Of a DNA stretch of 64,000 nucleotides, positions 1-8,334 are shown piece by piece. The position numbers and the translations under genes are program-made. The notes below the pieces were generated by a model. It was not told the DNA's origin. It did not search any database and saw nothing but the letters and a program-made list of their open reading frames with translations. The number at the start of each line of letters is the position of its first letter. Within the stretch, counting starts at the first letter, position 1. Origin of the DNA: Gemmatimonadota bacterium (GTDB lineage Bacteria > Gemmatimonadota > Gemmatimonadetes > Longimicrobiales > Gaopeijiaceae); the NCBI GenBank assembly GCA_041390105.1, contig JAWKQO010000002.1, forward strand, positions 620,001 through 684,000, written 5' to 3'.

Positions 1-2624
1 CGATCGGTCAGACCGAGGAGGGGCGTGAGATGGTGCTCATGGCCATCGCCGATGAGGCCACCATCCGCGATCTCGAGCGCTACAAGGGCTACCTGCGGGA
101 GCTCACCGATCCCCGGGTCACGTCGGAGGAACGGGCGCAGCAGCTGGTCGAGAGCATGGCCAAGCCCCTCTACTGGCTGACCTCGGGGATGCACTCGCCG
201 GAGACGGGCGGACCGGAAATGCTCCAGGAGCTCGCCTATCGGCTGGTGGTGGACGAGAGTCCGTTCGTCCAGTCCATCCGTGACAACGTGATCACGTTCA
301 TCACGCCGGTCATCGAAGTAGATGGGCGCGAGAAGCAGGTCGACACCTACTACTTCAACAAGGAGCGAGGAGAAGACGAGGTCCGGCTCCCGTTGATGTA
401 CTGGGGCAAGTATGTGGCCCATGACAACAACCGTGACGGCATGGGCATGCTGCTCCAACTCACGCGCAACGTGCTCGGTGTGCAATTGGAATGGGCTCCG
501 ACGGTGATGCACGATCTGCACGAGGCCCAGAACTACCTCTACACCTCCACCGGGACGGGTCCCTACAATGAGGCCTTCGATCCCATCACGGTCGGGGAGT
601 GGTGGGTGCTGGCCGAGAACGACGTCATCGAGATGACCAAGCGCGAGGTACCCGGCGTCTGGACCTACAACTTCTATGACGGTTGGACTCCCAACTACAT
701 GTTCACCATCGCCCACGCCCACAACGCGACAGGGCGGTTCTACGAAGTGGCCAGCTATGGGCCCGACACGCGGACGCTGCGCCTGAACGGCAGCGCGATC
801 AGCCGGGAGTGGTTCCGCCCCAATCCCCCGCTGGCCGAGATCGAATGGGGTCCCCGCAACAACACGAACATCCAGGAGTCGGCCGTCCTGTTCTCGCTCA
901 AGTACATGGCGGACCATCGTTCCTGGTTCCTCGAGAACTACTGGCTCAAGAACAAACGGTCGGTGGACAAAGGAAAGGAGGGGCCGGTCTTCGCTTGGGT
1001 GATTCCGGCGGAGCAGCGCCGCCGGGCGGACGCTGCCCAGGCGGTCAACGACCTGAGGTTCCAGGGCCTCGAGTTCCACAGGGCCGACCGGGACTTCGAA
1101 GTCGGGGGCACGACGGTAGCCAAAGGGGACTACATCGTGCGCGCGGATCAACCCTTCCGCACGCTGGCCGACATGTACTTCTCGCTGCAGGCCTTCAGCC
1201 TGGAGAACCCGCGGCCCTACGACGACACGGGATGGACGTTCCAGTTGATGCGCAATCTCGAGCTGAAGACCATCGAAGATGCCGGCGTCCTGGAACAGCC
1301 CATGAGCAAGGTGACCTCCGACGTGCTCGCCGCCGGCGGCGTCAGCGGCAGAGGCGACGTGCTGGTCGTCGATCACACGACAGACGCCAACCTCATGGCG
1401 TTCCGCTATCGTCACGCCGGTGTGTCCATGCAGGCGGCGGAACGCGACTTCGACCTGGACGGCCACAGCTTCCGGGCGGGTGCGTTCATCATTCCCGCCG
1501 CCGATCGGACGGTGTTGGAGCCGACGCTTCAAGAGTTGGGACTCTCGGCCTGGGCCACGCGTGCCGTTCCGGACGTACCCATGCACGAGCTGGACCTGCC
1601 CCGCATCGGCTATGTGCACTCGTGGCAGCGCACGCAGGACGAGGGATGGGTCCGGGCGGCACTCGACACCTATGGCGTGCCCTACACCTACTTCTCCGAT
1701 CAGAAGCTCAAGGACGGCAACCTACGGTCGCGCTACGACGTGATCATCTATCCGCACGTGGGCGGGAGCGCGCAGTCCCAGGTGAACGGCATTGCCAAGA
1801 CGGGTGAGATGCCGCTCCCCTACAAGCGGACGGAGTCCACTCCGAACCTGGGCGGGATCGACGAGAGTGACGACATCCGTGGTGGCATGGGGTGGGAAGG
1901 GTTGGTGGAGCTGGCGCGCTTCGTTCAGGACGGTGGCACGCTGATCACCGAAGGGGCCACGGCGAGCATCTTCCCGGAGTACGGGATCCTGAGCGGCGTG
2001 CGCGCCGAGGACGCGGAGGGGCTGATCGCACCGGGTTCGGTCCATCGAGGGATGATCACCGACAAGAGCAGCCCCATCATGTACGGATACACAGGCGATC
2101 AGCTGCCGGTGTACTTCAAGGGTGATGTGGTGTTGGCGGTGGGAGGGAACGCGGGCGGCTTCGGCTTCGGTCGGGGCGGCGGACCCTGGCAGAATACCAC
2201 GCCGATGGCGACCAAGCCGCGCCTCTCCCCGTACGAGCTGCCGGCCGAGAACGCCGGCACCGACCGGCGTGAGCGGCCCCAGGCCGACGAAGCAGCCGAC
2301 TTCCGGCGCCTGGCCCGTCAGTTCGGCGTGGGCGGCGACGACGAAGAGAGCAGCCCCCGGGTGGTGATGTCATTCCCGCAGCAGGCGGACCGCATGCTGT
2401 TGAGTGGCGCCTTGGGTGGGGGCCAGGCACTTCAGGGTAGGGCCCAGATCGTGGATGCCCCCCTCGGCGCCGGGCATGTGGTGATGTTCGGGATCCGGCC
2501 CTTCTGGAGATGGCAGACGCAGGGCACCTACTTCCTCGGGTTCAATGCCATCCTGAACTGGAACGACCTCGACGCCCGTCCCGAGGCGGTGACGGCGGCC
2601 GAGGAGGGTGGGAGAGGGAACTAG
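1..2624 (+). CDS. M14-family zinc carboxypeptidase, 5' end cut by window
   Basis: The reading frame is open to the left edge (codons from base 3, reading IGQTEEGRE before the first internal Met at base 30), so the true start and signal peptide lie outside. Counting from that Met, an HSPE motif (H55, E58) fits the HxxE zinc site of M14 metallocarboxypeptidases, and HDLH (H161/H164) is the likely third ligand. The HDNNRDG segment near residue 131 fits the substrate-binding Asn-Arg region. More than 500 residues follow the catalytic domain, including a glutamine-amidotransferase-like fold (residues about 530-720) and a Gly-rich loop near 710-720. Such very large M14 proteins are common among secreted peptidases of Gemmatimonadota. 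The substrate is unknown; peptide C-termini are inferred from the family. Confidence 0.8.
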   Translation, partial: IGQTEEGREMVLMAIADEATIRDLERYKGYLRELTDPRVTSEERAQQLVESMAKPLYWLTSGMHSPETGGPEMLQELAYRLVVDESPFVQSIRDNVITFITPVIEVDGREKQVDTYYFNKERGEDEVRLPLMYWGKYVAHDNNRDGMGMLLQLTRNVLGVQLEWAPTVMHDLHEAQNYLYTSTGTGPYNEAFDPITVGEWWVLAENDVIEMTKREVPGVWTYNFYDGWTPNYMFTIAHAHNATGRFYEVASYGPDTRTLRLNGSAISREWFRPNPPLAEIEWGPRNNTNIQESAVLFSLKYMADHRSWFLENYWLKNKRSVDKGKEGPVFAWVIPAEQRRRADAAQAVNDLRFQGLEFHRADRDFEVGGTTVAKGDYIVRADQPFRTLADMYFSLQAFSLENPRPYDDTGWTFQLMRNLELKTIEDAGVLEQPMSKVTSDVLAAGGVSGRGDVLVVDHTTDANLMAFRYRHAGVSMQAAERDFDLDGHSFRAGAFIIPAADRTVLEPTLQELGLSAWATRAVPDVPMHELDLPRIGYVHSWQRTQDEGWVRAALDTYGVPYTYFSDQKLKDGNLRSRYDVIIYPHVGGSAQSQVNGIAKTGEMPLPYKRTESTPNLGGIDESDDIRGGMGWEGLVELARFVQDGGTLITEGATASIFPEYGILSGVRAEDAEGLIAPGSVHRGMITDKSSPIMYGYTGDQLPVYFKGDVVLAVGGNAGGFGFGRGGGPWQNTTPMATKPRLSPYELPAENAGTDRRERPQADEAADFRRLARQFGVGGDDEESSPRVVMSFPQQADRMLLSGALGGGQALQGRAQIVDAPLGAGHVVMFGIRPFWRWQTQGTYFLGFNAILNWNDLDARPEAVTAAEEGGRGN

Positions 2625-2676
2625 CCGGTCGCGGAAGAGGGGCTAGGCGCCCCGCCCGCGCCGCCGCAGAAGGCGC

Positions 2677-2708
2677 GAACGGCCCGCACCCCCCGGTGTG
2701 GGCCGTTC
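2677..2708. terminator. Stem-loop between M14 peptidase and aminotransferase
   Basis: A 13-bp stem (2677-2689 with 2696-2708, one G-T wobble) closes a 6-base loop. No T-run follows, so it is either a weak terminator for the peptidase gene or an mRNA-stability hairpin. Confidence 0.4.
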
Positions 2709-2786
2709 GACGCTATCTGCCTCCCTTTCGAGGAGGCCCGCCGCGCCGCACATTGGCGGCTCGACCCACGAACCACAGGAGGGAGC

Positions 2787-3917
2787 ATGGATCGCCGCGG
2801 CTTCGTCACCACTGGAATGGCAGCCGGTCTCACCGGTGCCACGGCTTCCGGGAACGCGCTCGGTGCCCTGTTCTCTCGGTCCAGCCTCTGGCGGGTGGGG
2901 AAGACGCTGCCCAACGGTACCGTCAAGCTGTCTTCGAACGAGAACCCGCTCGGGCTCTCGCCGTCGGCCCGGGAGGCGTTGGTCGAGGCCATCGTCGATG
3001 CCAACCGCTATCCGCAGTCCGGCCCGCTCATGGACGAGCTGGCCCGCTACCTGGGCGTCCGGCCGGAGAACCTCACGCTGGGCTTCGGCTCGACCGAGAT
3101 CCTGCAGGTGGTGACCCAGGCGTATCAAGGACCCAACGTCCCGCTCATCATCGCCGAGCCCACGTTCGAAGACATCTCCGACTATCAAGACACGATGCCG
3201 TTCGAAGTGGTGGCGATTCCGCTGACCAGCGATCTGCAGCACGATGTGGGGCGCATGCGGGAAGCATCGAGGCGGCGGCCTTCGGTGGTCTACTTCTGCA
3301 ATCCCAACAACCCTACCGGCACGGTCACCTCGGCCCGCGACATCGATGCCTGGATCGCGGATGCGCCCGAGACCACGACCTTCGTGATGGACGAGGCCTA
3401 TCTCGAGTACGTCGACGACGCCGCCTATGCGCACTGTCTGCACTGGATCGACAGCAAGCCCAACGTGATCGTGGTGCGCACCTTCTCGAAGATCTTCGGA
3501 ATGGCCGGCCTGCGGCTCGGCTACGCCGTGACACATCCCGACACGGCCGTGCGGCTGCGGGAGCACACCGTACAGAACAGCCCCAACGTGCTGGCCAGCG
3601 CCGCCGGGATCGCATCGCTCAAGGATGCGGGCCTCGTGGAACGGGGCGTGGCGGTGAACGCCGAAGCCAGGGCCATCACCCAGGCGACCCTGGACCAGTT
3701 GGGGCTCGAATACCTTCCCACCAACACCAACTTCATCATGCACCGAATCAACGGTGACCTGACCACCTACATCAATCGGATGCGTGACGCGGGGATCCTG
3801 GTGGGTCGGCGCTTCCCGCCCATGTTGGAGTGGAATCGCGTCTCGTTCGGACTTCCCAACGAGATGGACCGTTGGGCGGAGACGCTCAAGGATTTCCGGA
3901 AGAAGGGTTGGGTGTAG
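2787..3917 (+). CDS. Tat-exported class I/II PLP aminotransferase (HisC-like)
   Basis: 376 aa with a clear ribosome site (caggaggg) before the ATG. The N-terminus MDRRGFVTTG followed by a hydrophobic Ala/Gly stretch to about residue 27 looks like a twin-arginine signal. The rest matches fold-type I aminotransferases of the histidinol-phosphate type: KLSSNENPLG near 47-56, NPNNPTG at 172-178, DEAY at 202-205, the PLP lysine K235 in SKIFGMAGLRLGY, and the substrate-binding Arg 243. Cytoplasmic HisC has no leader and sits with his genes; this one does neither. Periplasmic transamination of an amino acid or a phosphonate-like substrate is possible, but the substrate cannot be read from sequence. 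Confidence 0.8.
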   Translation: MDRRGFVTTGMAAGLTGATASGNALGALFSRSSLWRVGKTLPNGTVKLSSNENPLGLSPSAREALVEAIVDANRYPQSGPLMDELARYLGVRPENLTLGFGSTEILQVVTQAYQGPNVPLIIAEPTFEDISDYQDTMPFEVVAIPLTSDLQHDVGRMREASRRRPSVVYFCNPNNPTGTVTSARDIDAWIADAPETTTFVMDEAYLEYVDDAAYAHCLHWIDSKPNVIVVRTFSKIFGMAGLRLGYAVTHPDTAVRLREHTVQNSPNVLASAAGIASLKDAGLVERGVAVNAEARAITQATLDQLGLEYLPTNTNFIMHRINGDLTTYINRMRDAGILVGRRFPPMLEWNRVSFGLPNEMDRWAETLKDFRKKGWV

Positions 3918-3960
3918 GTTTCAGGGCCCCACGTAGACGCGCGAGCCCAGGCGCTGCTGG

Positions 3961-3998
3961 AGCCGCGGCACGGACGCACCGTGCCGCGGCTTTCATTT
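3961..3998. terminator. Strong intrinsic terminator, convergent genes
   Basis: A perfect 13-bp stem (3961-3973 with 3979-3991), a 5-base loop and then TTCATTT lie between the aminotransferase stop and the stop of the opposite-strand gene at 4011. It probably ends transcription in the plus direction and can form for both strands. Confidence 0.8.
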
Positions 3999-4010
3999 GT
4001 GCACCCGCCC

Positions 4011-4475
4011 TCAGTGGATCCGTTCGTACGTCGCCTGTGTGAGCCGGTAGTTCCCTTCGCCGTCCCAGTTATGGTAGTCGTTCAGGATGGTGTTTCCGTC
4101 CTCGGACAGCTTGTTGATGATCATCTGCGTGACACGACCCTCGCGGCGCGTGACGATCTGGGTGACCCGGTCCGTCAGGAACACCACCGAGGTCTCGGTG
4201 CCATCCCGCCCCTGCACGGGCCGGAATTCACCATCGAAGAGGGTGGCGTAGCCCCATGTGGAGGTCTCCCCCCGCGCGTTGGTGGACTCCACCGTGATCT
4301 GCATGCCGCCGTCGCCCCAGGGCTGATAGGTCATGATGTTGAGCGCGGGCGGCGGTGCTTCCGACTTGAGCTTCCACCGGCCGAAGCGGGCCTCCGGGGA
4401 TTGGGCGGCGGCGCTGGAGGCCACGGCCAGGGTGGCCGCGAGTACGGCGTTGACGACGACGGCGCGAGCGCGCAT
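4011..4475 (-). CDS. Exported hypothetical protein
   Basis: 154 aa. The start at 4475 is chosen because GGGGAG lies 7 bases upstream and a normal signal peptide begins there (MRARAVVV, hydrophobic core, Ala-rich cleavage site ending SSAAAQ near residue 27). A longer reading frame upstream has no signal sequence and atypical composition. The mature part contains a WxxxGGM segment and a repeated charged beta-strand pattern (TQIVTRREG, TQMIINKLSEDG) but no catalytic motif I recognise. It may be a small lipocalin-like or hypothetical periplasmic protein. It is divergent from the lipoprotein gene at 4648. Confidence 0.6.
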   Translation of the reverse strand: MRARAVVVNAVLAATLAVASSAAAQSPEARFGRWKLKSEAPPPALNIMTYQPWGDGGMQITVESTNARGETSTWGYATLFDGEFRPVQGRDGTETSVVFLTDRVTQIVTRREGRVTQMIINKLSEDGNTILNDYHNWDGEGNYRLTQATYERIH

Positions 4476-4647
4476 GGAGCATCTCCCCGTGGGGTGTGGG
4501 TCTGGGATCGGCAGGTGGGCAGGAGCGACCGCCGGCCCGCCGTGGGTCACAGTAGGGGGTGCGAGGCCGGGCGGCCAACCAGGGGATTGCAGAAGGATTC
4601 CCGGGGTGCTACCACAACGTAGGCACACCTGAGTGGAGGTTACCCCC

Positions 4648-5154
4648 ATGGTCCGCTGGACAGCGGTCGCGGTGAGCTCGATGGCCCTCCTGGCCATCGG
4701 GTGTGGACGGGCCTCGGAACGGTCCGCCGAGCGCATGGTGGAAGAGGCCATGCGCGAGTCGGGAGCAGACGCAGCGGATGTCGACGTTTCCGAAGGGCGC
4801 ATGCGCATTTCATCCGAACAGGAAGGACGGAGCACCACCATCGAGATGGGAGGCGGTTCGCTCCCGGAAGGATTCCCGGATGACGTGCCGATTCCGCCCG
4901 GAGCCCAGATCGCGGTCTCGATGATGTCGCAGGGGGAAGGCGCTTCCGTCACCCTGACTACGGACGACTCCGTACGGTCGGTCTACGACTACTACCTCGA
5001 GCATCTCGTGGACGAGGGGTGGGAAATCGATCAGAAGATGGAGGCGTCCGGGATGTTCATCCTCCACGCCACCAAGGACGAGCGCGAGCTGGCTGCCTCG
5101 ATTGCCGGTGAAGGCGACGAGACCACGGTGACGCTGACCGTCTCGGACGGGTAA
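4648..5154 (+). CDS. Hypothetical lipoprotein
   Basis: 168 aa from the ATG at 4648, which has GGAGGT 7 bases upstream; a GTG at 4633 is in frame but overlaps that ribosome site. The N-terminus MVRWTAVAVSSMALLAIGC is a signal peptide with a lipobox (LAIG-C), so a lipid-anchored envelope protein is likely. After it come an acidic stretch, a Pro-rich PDDVPIPPGA segment and a C-terminal alpha/beta region with VYDYYLEHLVDEGW. That pattern recurs in small bacterial lipoproteins compared over time points of growth, but no function is known to me. Confidence 0.65.
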   Translation: MVRWTAVAVSSMALLAIGCGRASERSAERMVEEAMRESGADAADVDVSEGRMRISSEQEGRSTTIEMGGGSLPEGFPDDVPIPPGAQIAVSMMSQGEGASVTLTTDDSVRSVYDYYLEHLVDEGWEIDQKMEASGMFILHATKDERELAASIAGEGDETTVTLTVSDG

Positions 5155-5189
5155 CAGGGGCGGATCCACGGTTCTGTGCGGATCGAAGC

Positions 5190-6887
5190 ATGGCGATCCG
5201 CTGGACGCTCCGCCTCCCGTTCCGCACCGATCGGGGGAAGCTGTGGGCTGCGCTGGCCGCGGTCCTCGGCCTTGCACTCGTGCGGCGACTGGTTGGAGCG
5301 GCGGACGCCGCCGAGGCGATTCGCGAGGCGTTGGTCGACGCCTGCATTCTGATCGGAATGGCGCTCGCCTGCGCCGGTGCCCAGGGTGCGGGGCGGCGAG
5401 GGGATCTGCGCGCGCTCCTGTTCGCCGCTGTGCTGGGCGGCTATGCGTCGGTCGTGTTCTGGCACGCGTACTTCTTCGGCATCGCCGCAGCGGATCGCTT
5501 CTCGGTGCTGGGCCTCTCGCTGGGGACGGTGGCTTTCTTCGTGCGCCATCTCGTCCCCCTGCGCGCCTGGCCACTCTTTGTCGGCTTCTGGGCTCTCGTG
5601 CTGTTCGCCGGAATGTCTGCTCGGTCAACGGGGCGCTCGGTTCCCCGATCGTGGCACCCGCGTGGACGGGGGGTGGCCCTGGTGGGTCTCGGCGTGATCG
5701 GGGCATGGGCTGCAGTGGAGCGCCATCCCTTGGCGGTGGCGCTTGAGGACGCGCGCTGGGTCCCGGCCCGTGCCTCGAGCGCGGAGGGACGGGTCTACGA
5801 CACCGATGCGCTCGCCCCGGGGCTGCCTGAGCGGATGGCCGGCCCCGGCCCGTTCAAGAGGGTCCTGGTCTTCGTCATGGAGGGCGTGGACCTGAGCAGC
5901 TTCGAGGCCGCCCGCGTGCGCCTCGATCCAGCGCGCAGCTTCTTCGCCCGCGTGGAACCCTTCGCCACGCGCTATCGTGGGTACTTCACCGTCGATCAGG
6001 AGAGTCGCACGGCGCGCATCGCCATGCTGCATGGCCGCATGGTCCCCTACGAAGCGTACGACGCGGCCTGGAGTGAGCACTTCGGTCACCTGCTGCGCCA
6101 AGCGAGCCTGGTCGAGCGCCTGCAGGCAGCGGGGTGGAAGGCAGCGCTCGCCACCCCGCTCGCCGAGCTTCCCTGGGATCTGCGGGCGCCTGCCTGGGAT
6201 CGTACGGTGGGCGCGGACGCGTCCGATCTACAGCGATCCGACGTCGTCTGTCTGGAACCCACCCGATTCGACCGAGGGTGCGAGGATCGCGTGCTCCTGG
6301 ACCGGCTGGGCGCCATCCTCGCCGGCCCGGAGTCCTGGTTCCTGTTCCAGCCGTTCCTTTTCGGGCACACCGATGCGTGGGAAGCACGGACCGGTATCGA
6401 ACGAGTCCGTTACTACGATCAGTATCTTGCGGAGATCCTCGATCGACTGGGAGCGGAGGGTGGTCTGCGGGAGACCTTGATCGTGGTGACTGCCGACCAT
6501 GGCCCTCGCCGTCCGGAGGCGTTGCAGCACCGCGATGCCTACGAGGTCCCGCTGTGGTTCGTCCATCCTGGCTTCCCCTCTGAAGAACGTATGGGTCACT
6601 TCGCCAGCACCGAGCTGGGCGCCCTGTTGGCCGAAGCACTGGAGTCTGGCCGCCCGCCCGCGGCGCGGCACCGACCCCTGTTGATGGCGATGGGGCCCAC
6701 CACCCGCTCCCTGTTCATGTGCGCCCGGTCGGATCAGGAGTTTGCCGTGCTGCAGATGTCGCGAAACGAGCGCGTGCAGGTCATCACCGCTTCCGGGGCC
6801 GATGGGGGCTTCGCGGTGGATTGCGCGCGCACGTTCTTCGACTACCGGGCCGGGTTCGACAAGGATCGCGACGGCATCGACTTCTAG
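5190..6887 (+). CDS. Membrane-anchored sulfatase-fold (alkaline phosphatase superfamily) protein
   Basis: 565 aa. Four to five predicted transmembrane helices lie in the first 180 residues, followed by a periplasmic domain. The second half has VFVMEGVDLSSF (first metal region), SRTARIAMLHG (position of the Thr/Ser nucleophile in phosphoethanolamine- and glycerol-phosphate transferases), FLFGHTDAW and the metal-binding VTADHGPR. The CxPxR sulfatase signature is absent, so a phospho-transferase acting on lipid or glycan is more likely than a sulfatase. The C-terminal 100 residues end in an EF-hand-like DKDRDGIDF. The next gene starts 9 bases downstream, so the two are probably co-transcribed. 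Confidence 0.6.
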   Translation: MAIRWTLRLPFRTDRGKLWAALAAVLGLALVRRLVGAADAAEAIREALVDACILIGMALACAGAQGAGRRGDLRALLFAAVLGGYASVVFWHAYFFGIAAADRFSVLGLSLGTVAFFVRHLVPLRAWPLFVGFWALVLFAGMSARSTGRSVPRSWHPRGRGVALVGLGVIGAWAAVERHPLAVALEDARWVPARASSAEGRVYDTDALAPGLPERMAGPGPFKRVLVFVMEGVDLSSFEAARVRLDPARSFFARVEPFATRYRGYFTVDQESRTARIAMLHGRMVPYEAYDAAWSEHFGHLLRQASLVERLQAAGWKAALATPLAELPWDLRAPAWDRTVGADASDLQRSDVVCLEPTRFDRGCEDRVLLDRLGAILAGPESWFLFQPFLFGHTDAWEARTGIERVRYYDQYLAEILDRLGAEGGLRETLIVVTADHGPRRPEALQHRDAYEVPLWFVHPGFPSEERMGHFASTELGALLAEALESGRPPAARHRPLLMAMGPTTRSLFMCARSDQEFAVLQMSRNERVQVITASGADGGFAVDCARTFFDYRAGFDKDRDGIDF

Positions 6888-6895
6888 GAGGCATT

Positions 6896-8305
6896 ATGAG
6901 GGTGCGAGTACGCTGTCCCCTGCTGGTCGCGTTCGTCCTGCCCTGGCTCGGCGTGGGCCTGCAAGCGCAGAGCACACCATTGGCACCCTGGCTGGACGTC
7001 CCTGTGACCTGGATCCGATCGGGCACGCCCGAGCGCGTCGAGGTGGTCCCAGCCGACCTTGCTCGAGGCAGGACCTTCCGTCTGACCGTCCTGCCCCCGA
7101 TTCGCTCGGAGGAGACGATCGCTGCGGCCTACGAGCGGACGATCGGGGAGCTCGGCGAGTGGCGGCCCGTCTTCCCACCCAGTGACCAAGGCTTCGGGAA
7201 CGGCTGGCAGTTCCGCTACGGCGTCGGCGTGCTGCGCAGCGGGGGTGAGACCTACACCGCCTTGGTGGCCGTGGCGGGAAACGCTGGATGGGTGGCGCGC
7301 TTCTGGGCGATTGCCGACAGCGACGACACCTACAACCAGTATCAGGGCGCCATGATGACTGGCGTGTCCAGCGTCCAGGATCTCTCGGTCAGCGATGGCC
7401 CCCGCCAAGGCCCGGACGTGCCACTGATCGCCACCGACGCTCCCGCGCAGGAGCCCGGCGGCGCGACGCCCCCCGCGTCCGGACCGCGGACGACTCCGGG
7501 TCCGACCAGAACCACCGGACTGGTCCTGATCGCCCCCGGGTACGGGGAGTTCGGAAAGGGGATCACGGGTGCTTACCTCGGACTGGAGCGGGGGCTGCGC
7601 GCCAGCGCGGGGTCTGGAGGCATGGAGCTGTTGCTCGACCTGACCAACAACTTCCTCAGTGTGGGAGCCGACCCGGGTGCGCCGCAGCTTCAGACCAGCC
7701 TCGAAGACTACCCGGAGGTGGACCTCTTCCTGCCAGACCACCGCTACCGTCGCGGCCTGCCGATCCGTGGGCTGCGGTCGGATCTCGAGTGGGATCAGTC
7801 ACAGCAGCCGTCGCGATGGGGGCGCTGGGATCTCGAAGGTGGACGGGTCGTCACTCGACGCGGCTCCTACGTCACCAGCTACGGAGTGGGGGAGGGCGTC
7901 CTGCTCTCCGAGCGGGATCGTCCCTGGCGCCGGATGCCACCAGAGGCTGAGTTGCGTTTGGAGGGGACGTTCGCGCGGGCCGACTTTCGTGACGCGGATG
8001 CACCCCGCTTGATCCTTCGCGAGGACGGGACGTACGAGGATCGCGGCGGCTTCCTGCGGATGGTGGGCTCGCCCTGGCATCTGGTGGTACCCGACGGTGA
8101 CGCGATGATGGGGCAGTGGAGCGAAGCGGAGGCCGCACGCGCCCGAGGGCCGGGCAGGGGGACCTACGCGTTCAGCTACTTCACGCTCACCCTCCAGGAC
8201 GTCGACGGCCGCGTGTGGCAGATCAACGCGTACGTGCCGCCGACGGAAACGCTCCCCCGGGCTCGCTATCTGGTGGTCAACGGACGGTTGCTCATGCGAG
8301 ATTGA
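6896..8305 (+). CDS. Exported hypothetical protein, co-transcribed with sulfatase-fold protein
   Basis: 469 aa from ATG 6896, which has AGGAGG just upstream. A signal peptide ends around residue 26 (GLQAQ). Two globular parts are joined by a Pro/Thr/Gly-rich linker near residues 180-205 (PPASGPRTTPGPTRTTG). The N-terminal part has the pattern of a photosystem-II-repair or serine-protease-inhibitor-like fold only in secondary structure; I do not recognise the family. The C-terminal part contains several Trp-rich beta strands and a GTYEDRGGF motif. It sits between the membrane phosphatase-fold gene and the amidohydrolase gene with short gaps, suggesting one operon. Confidence 0.6.
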   Translation: MRVRVRCPLLVAFVLPWLGVGLQAQSTPLAPWLDVPVTWIRSGTPERVEVVPADLARGRTFRLTVLPPIRSEETIAAAYERTIGELGEWRPVFPPSDQGFGNGWQFRYGVGVLRSGGETYTALVAVAGNAGWVARFWAIADSDDTYNQYQGAMMTGVSSVQDLSVSDGPRQGPDVPLIATDAPAQEPGGATPPASGPRTTPGPTRTTGLVLIAPGYGEFGKGITGAYLGLERGLRASAGSGGMELLLDLTNNFLSVGADPGAPQLQTSLEDYPEVDLFLPDHRYRRGLPIRGLRSDLEWDQSQQPSRWGRWDLEGGRVVTRRGSYVTSYGVGEGVLLSERDRPWRRMPPEAELRLEGTFARADFRDADAPRLILREDGTYEDRGGFLRMVGSPWHLVVPDGDAMMGQWSEAEAARARGPGRGTYAFSYFTLTLQDVDGRVWQINAYVPPTETLPRARYLVVNGRLLMRD

Positions 8306-8334
8306 TCCCGGCGCCAACCCGAAGGGGAGGGAAC

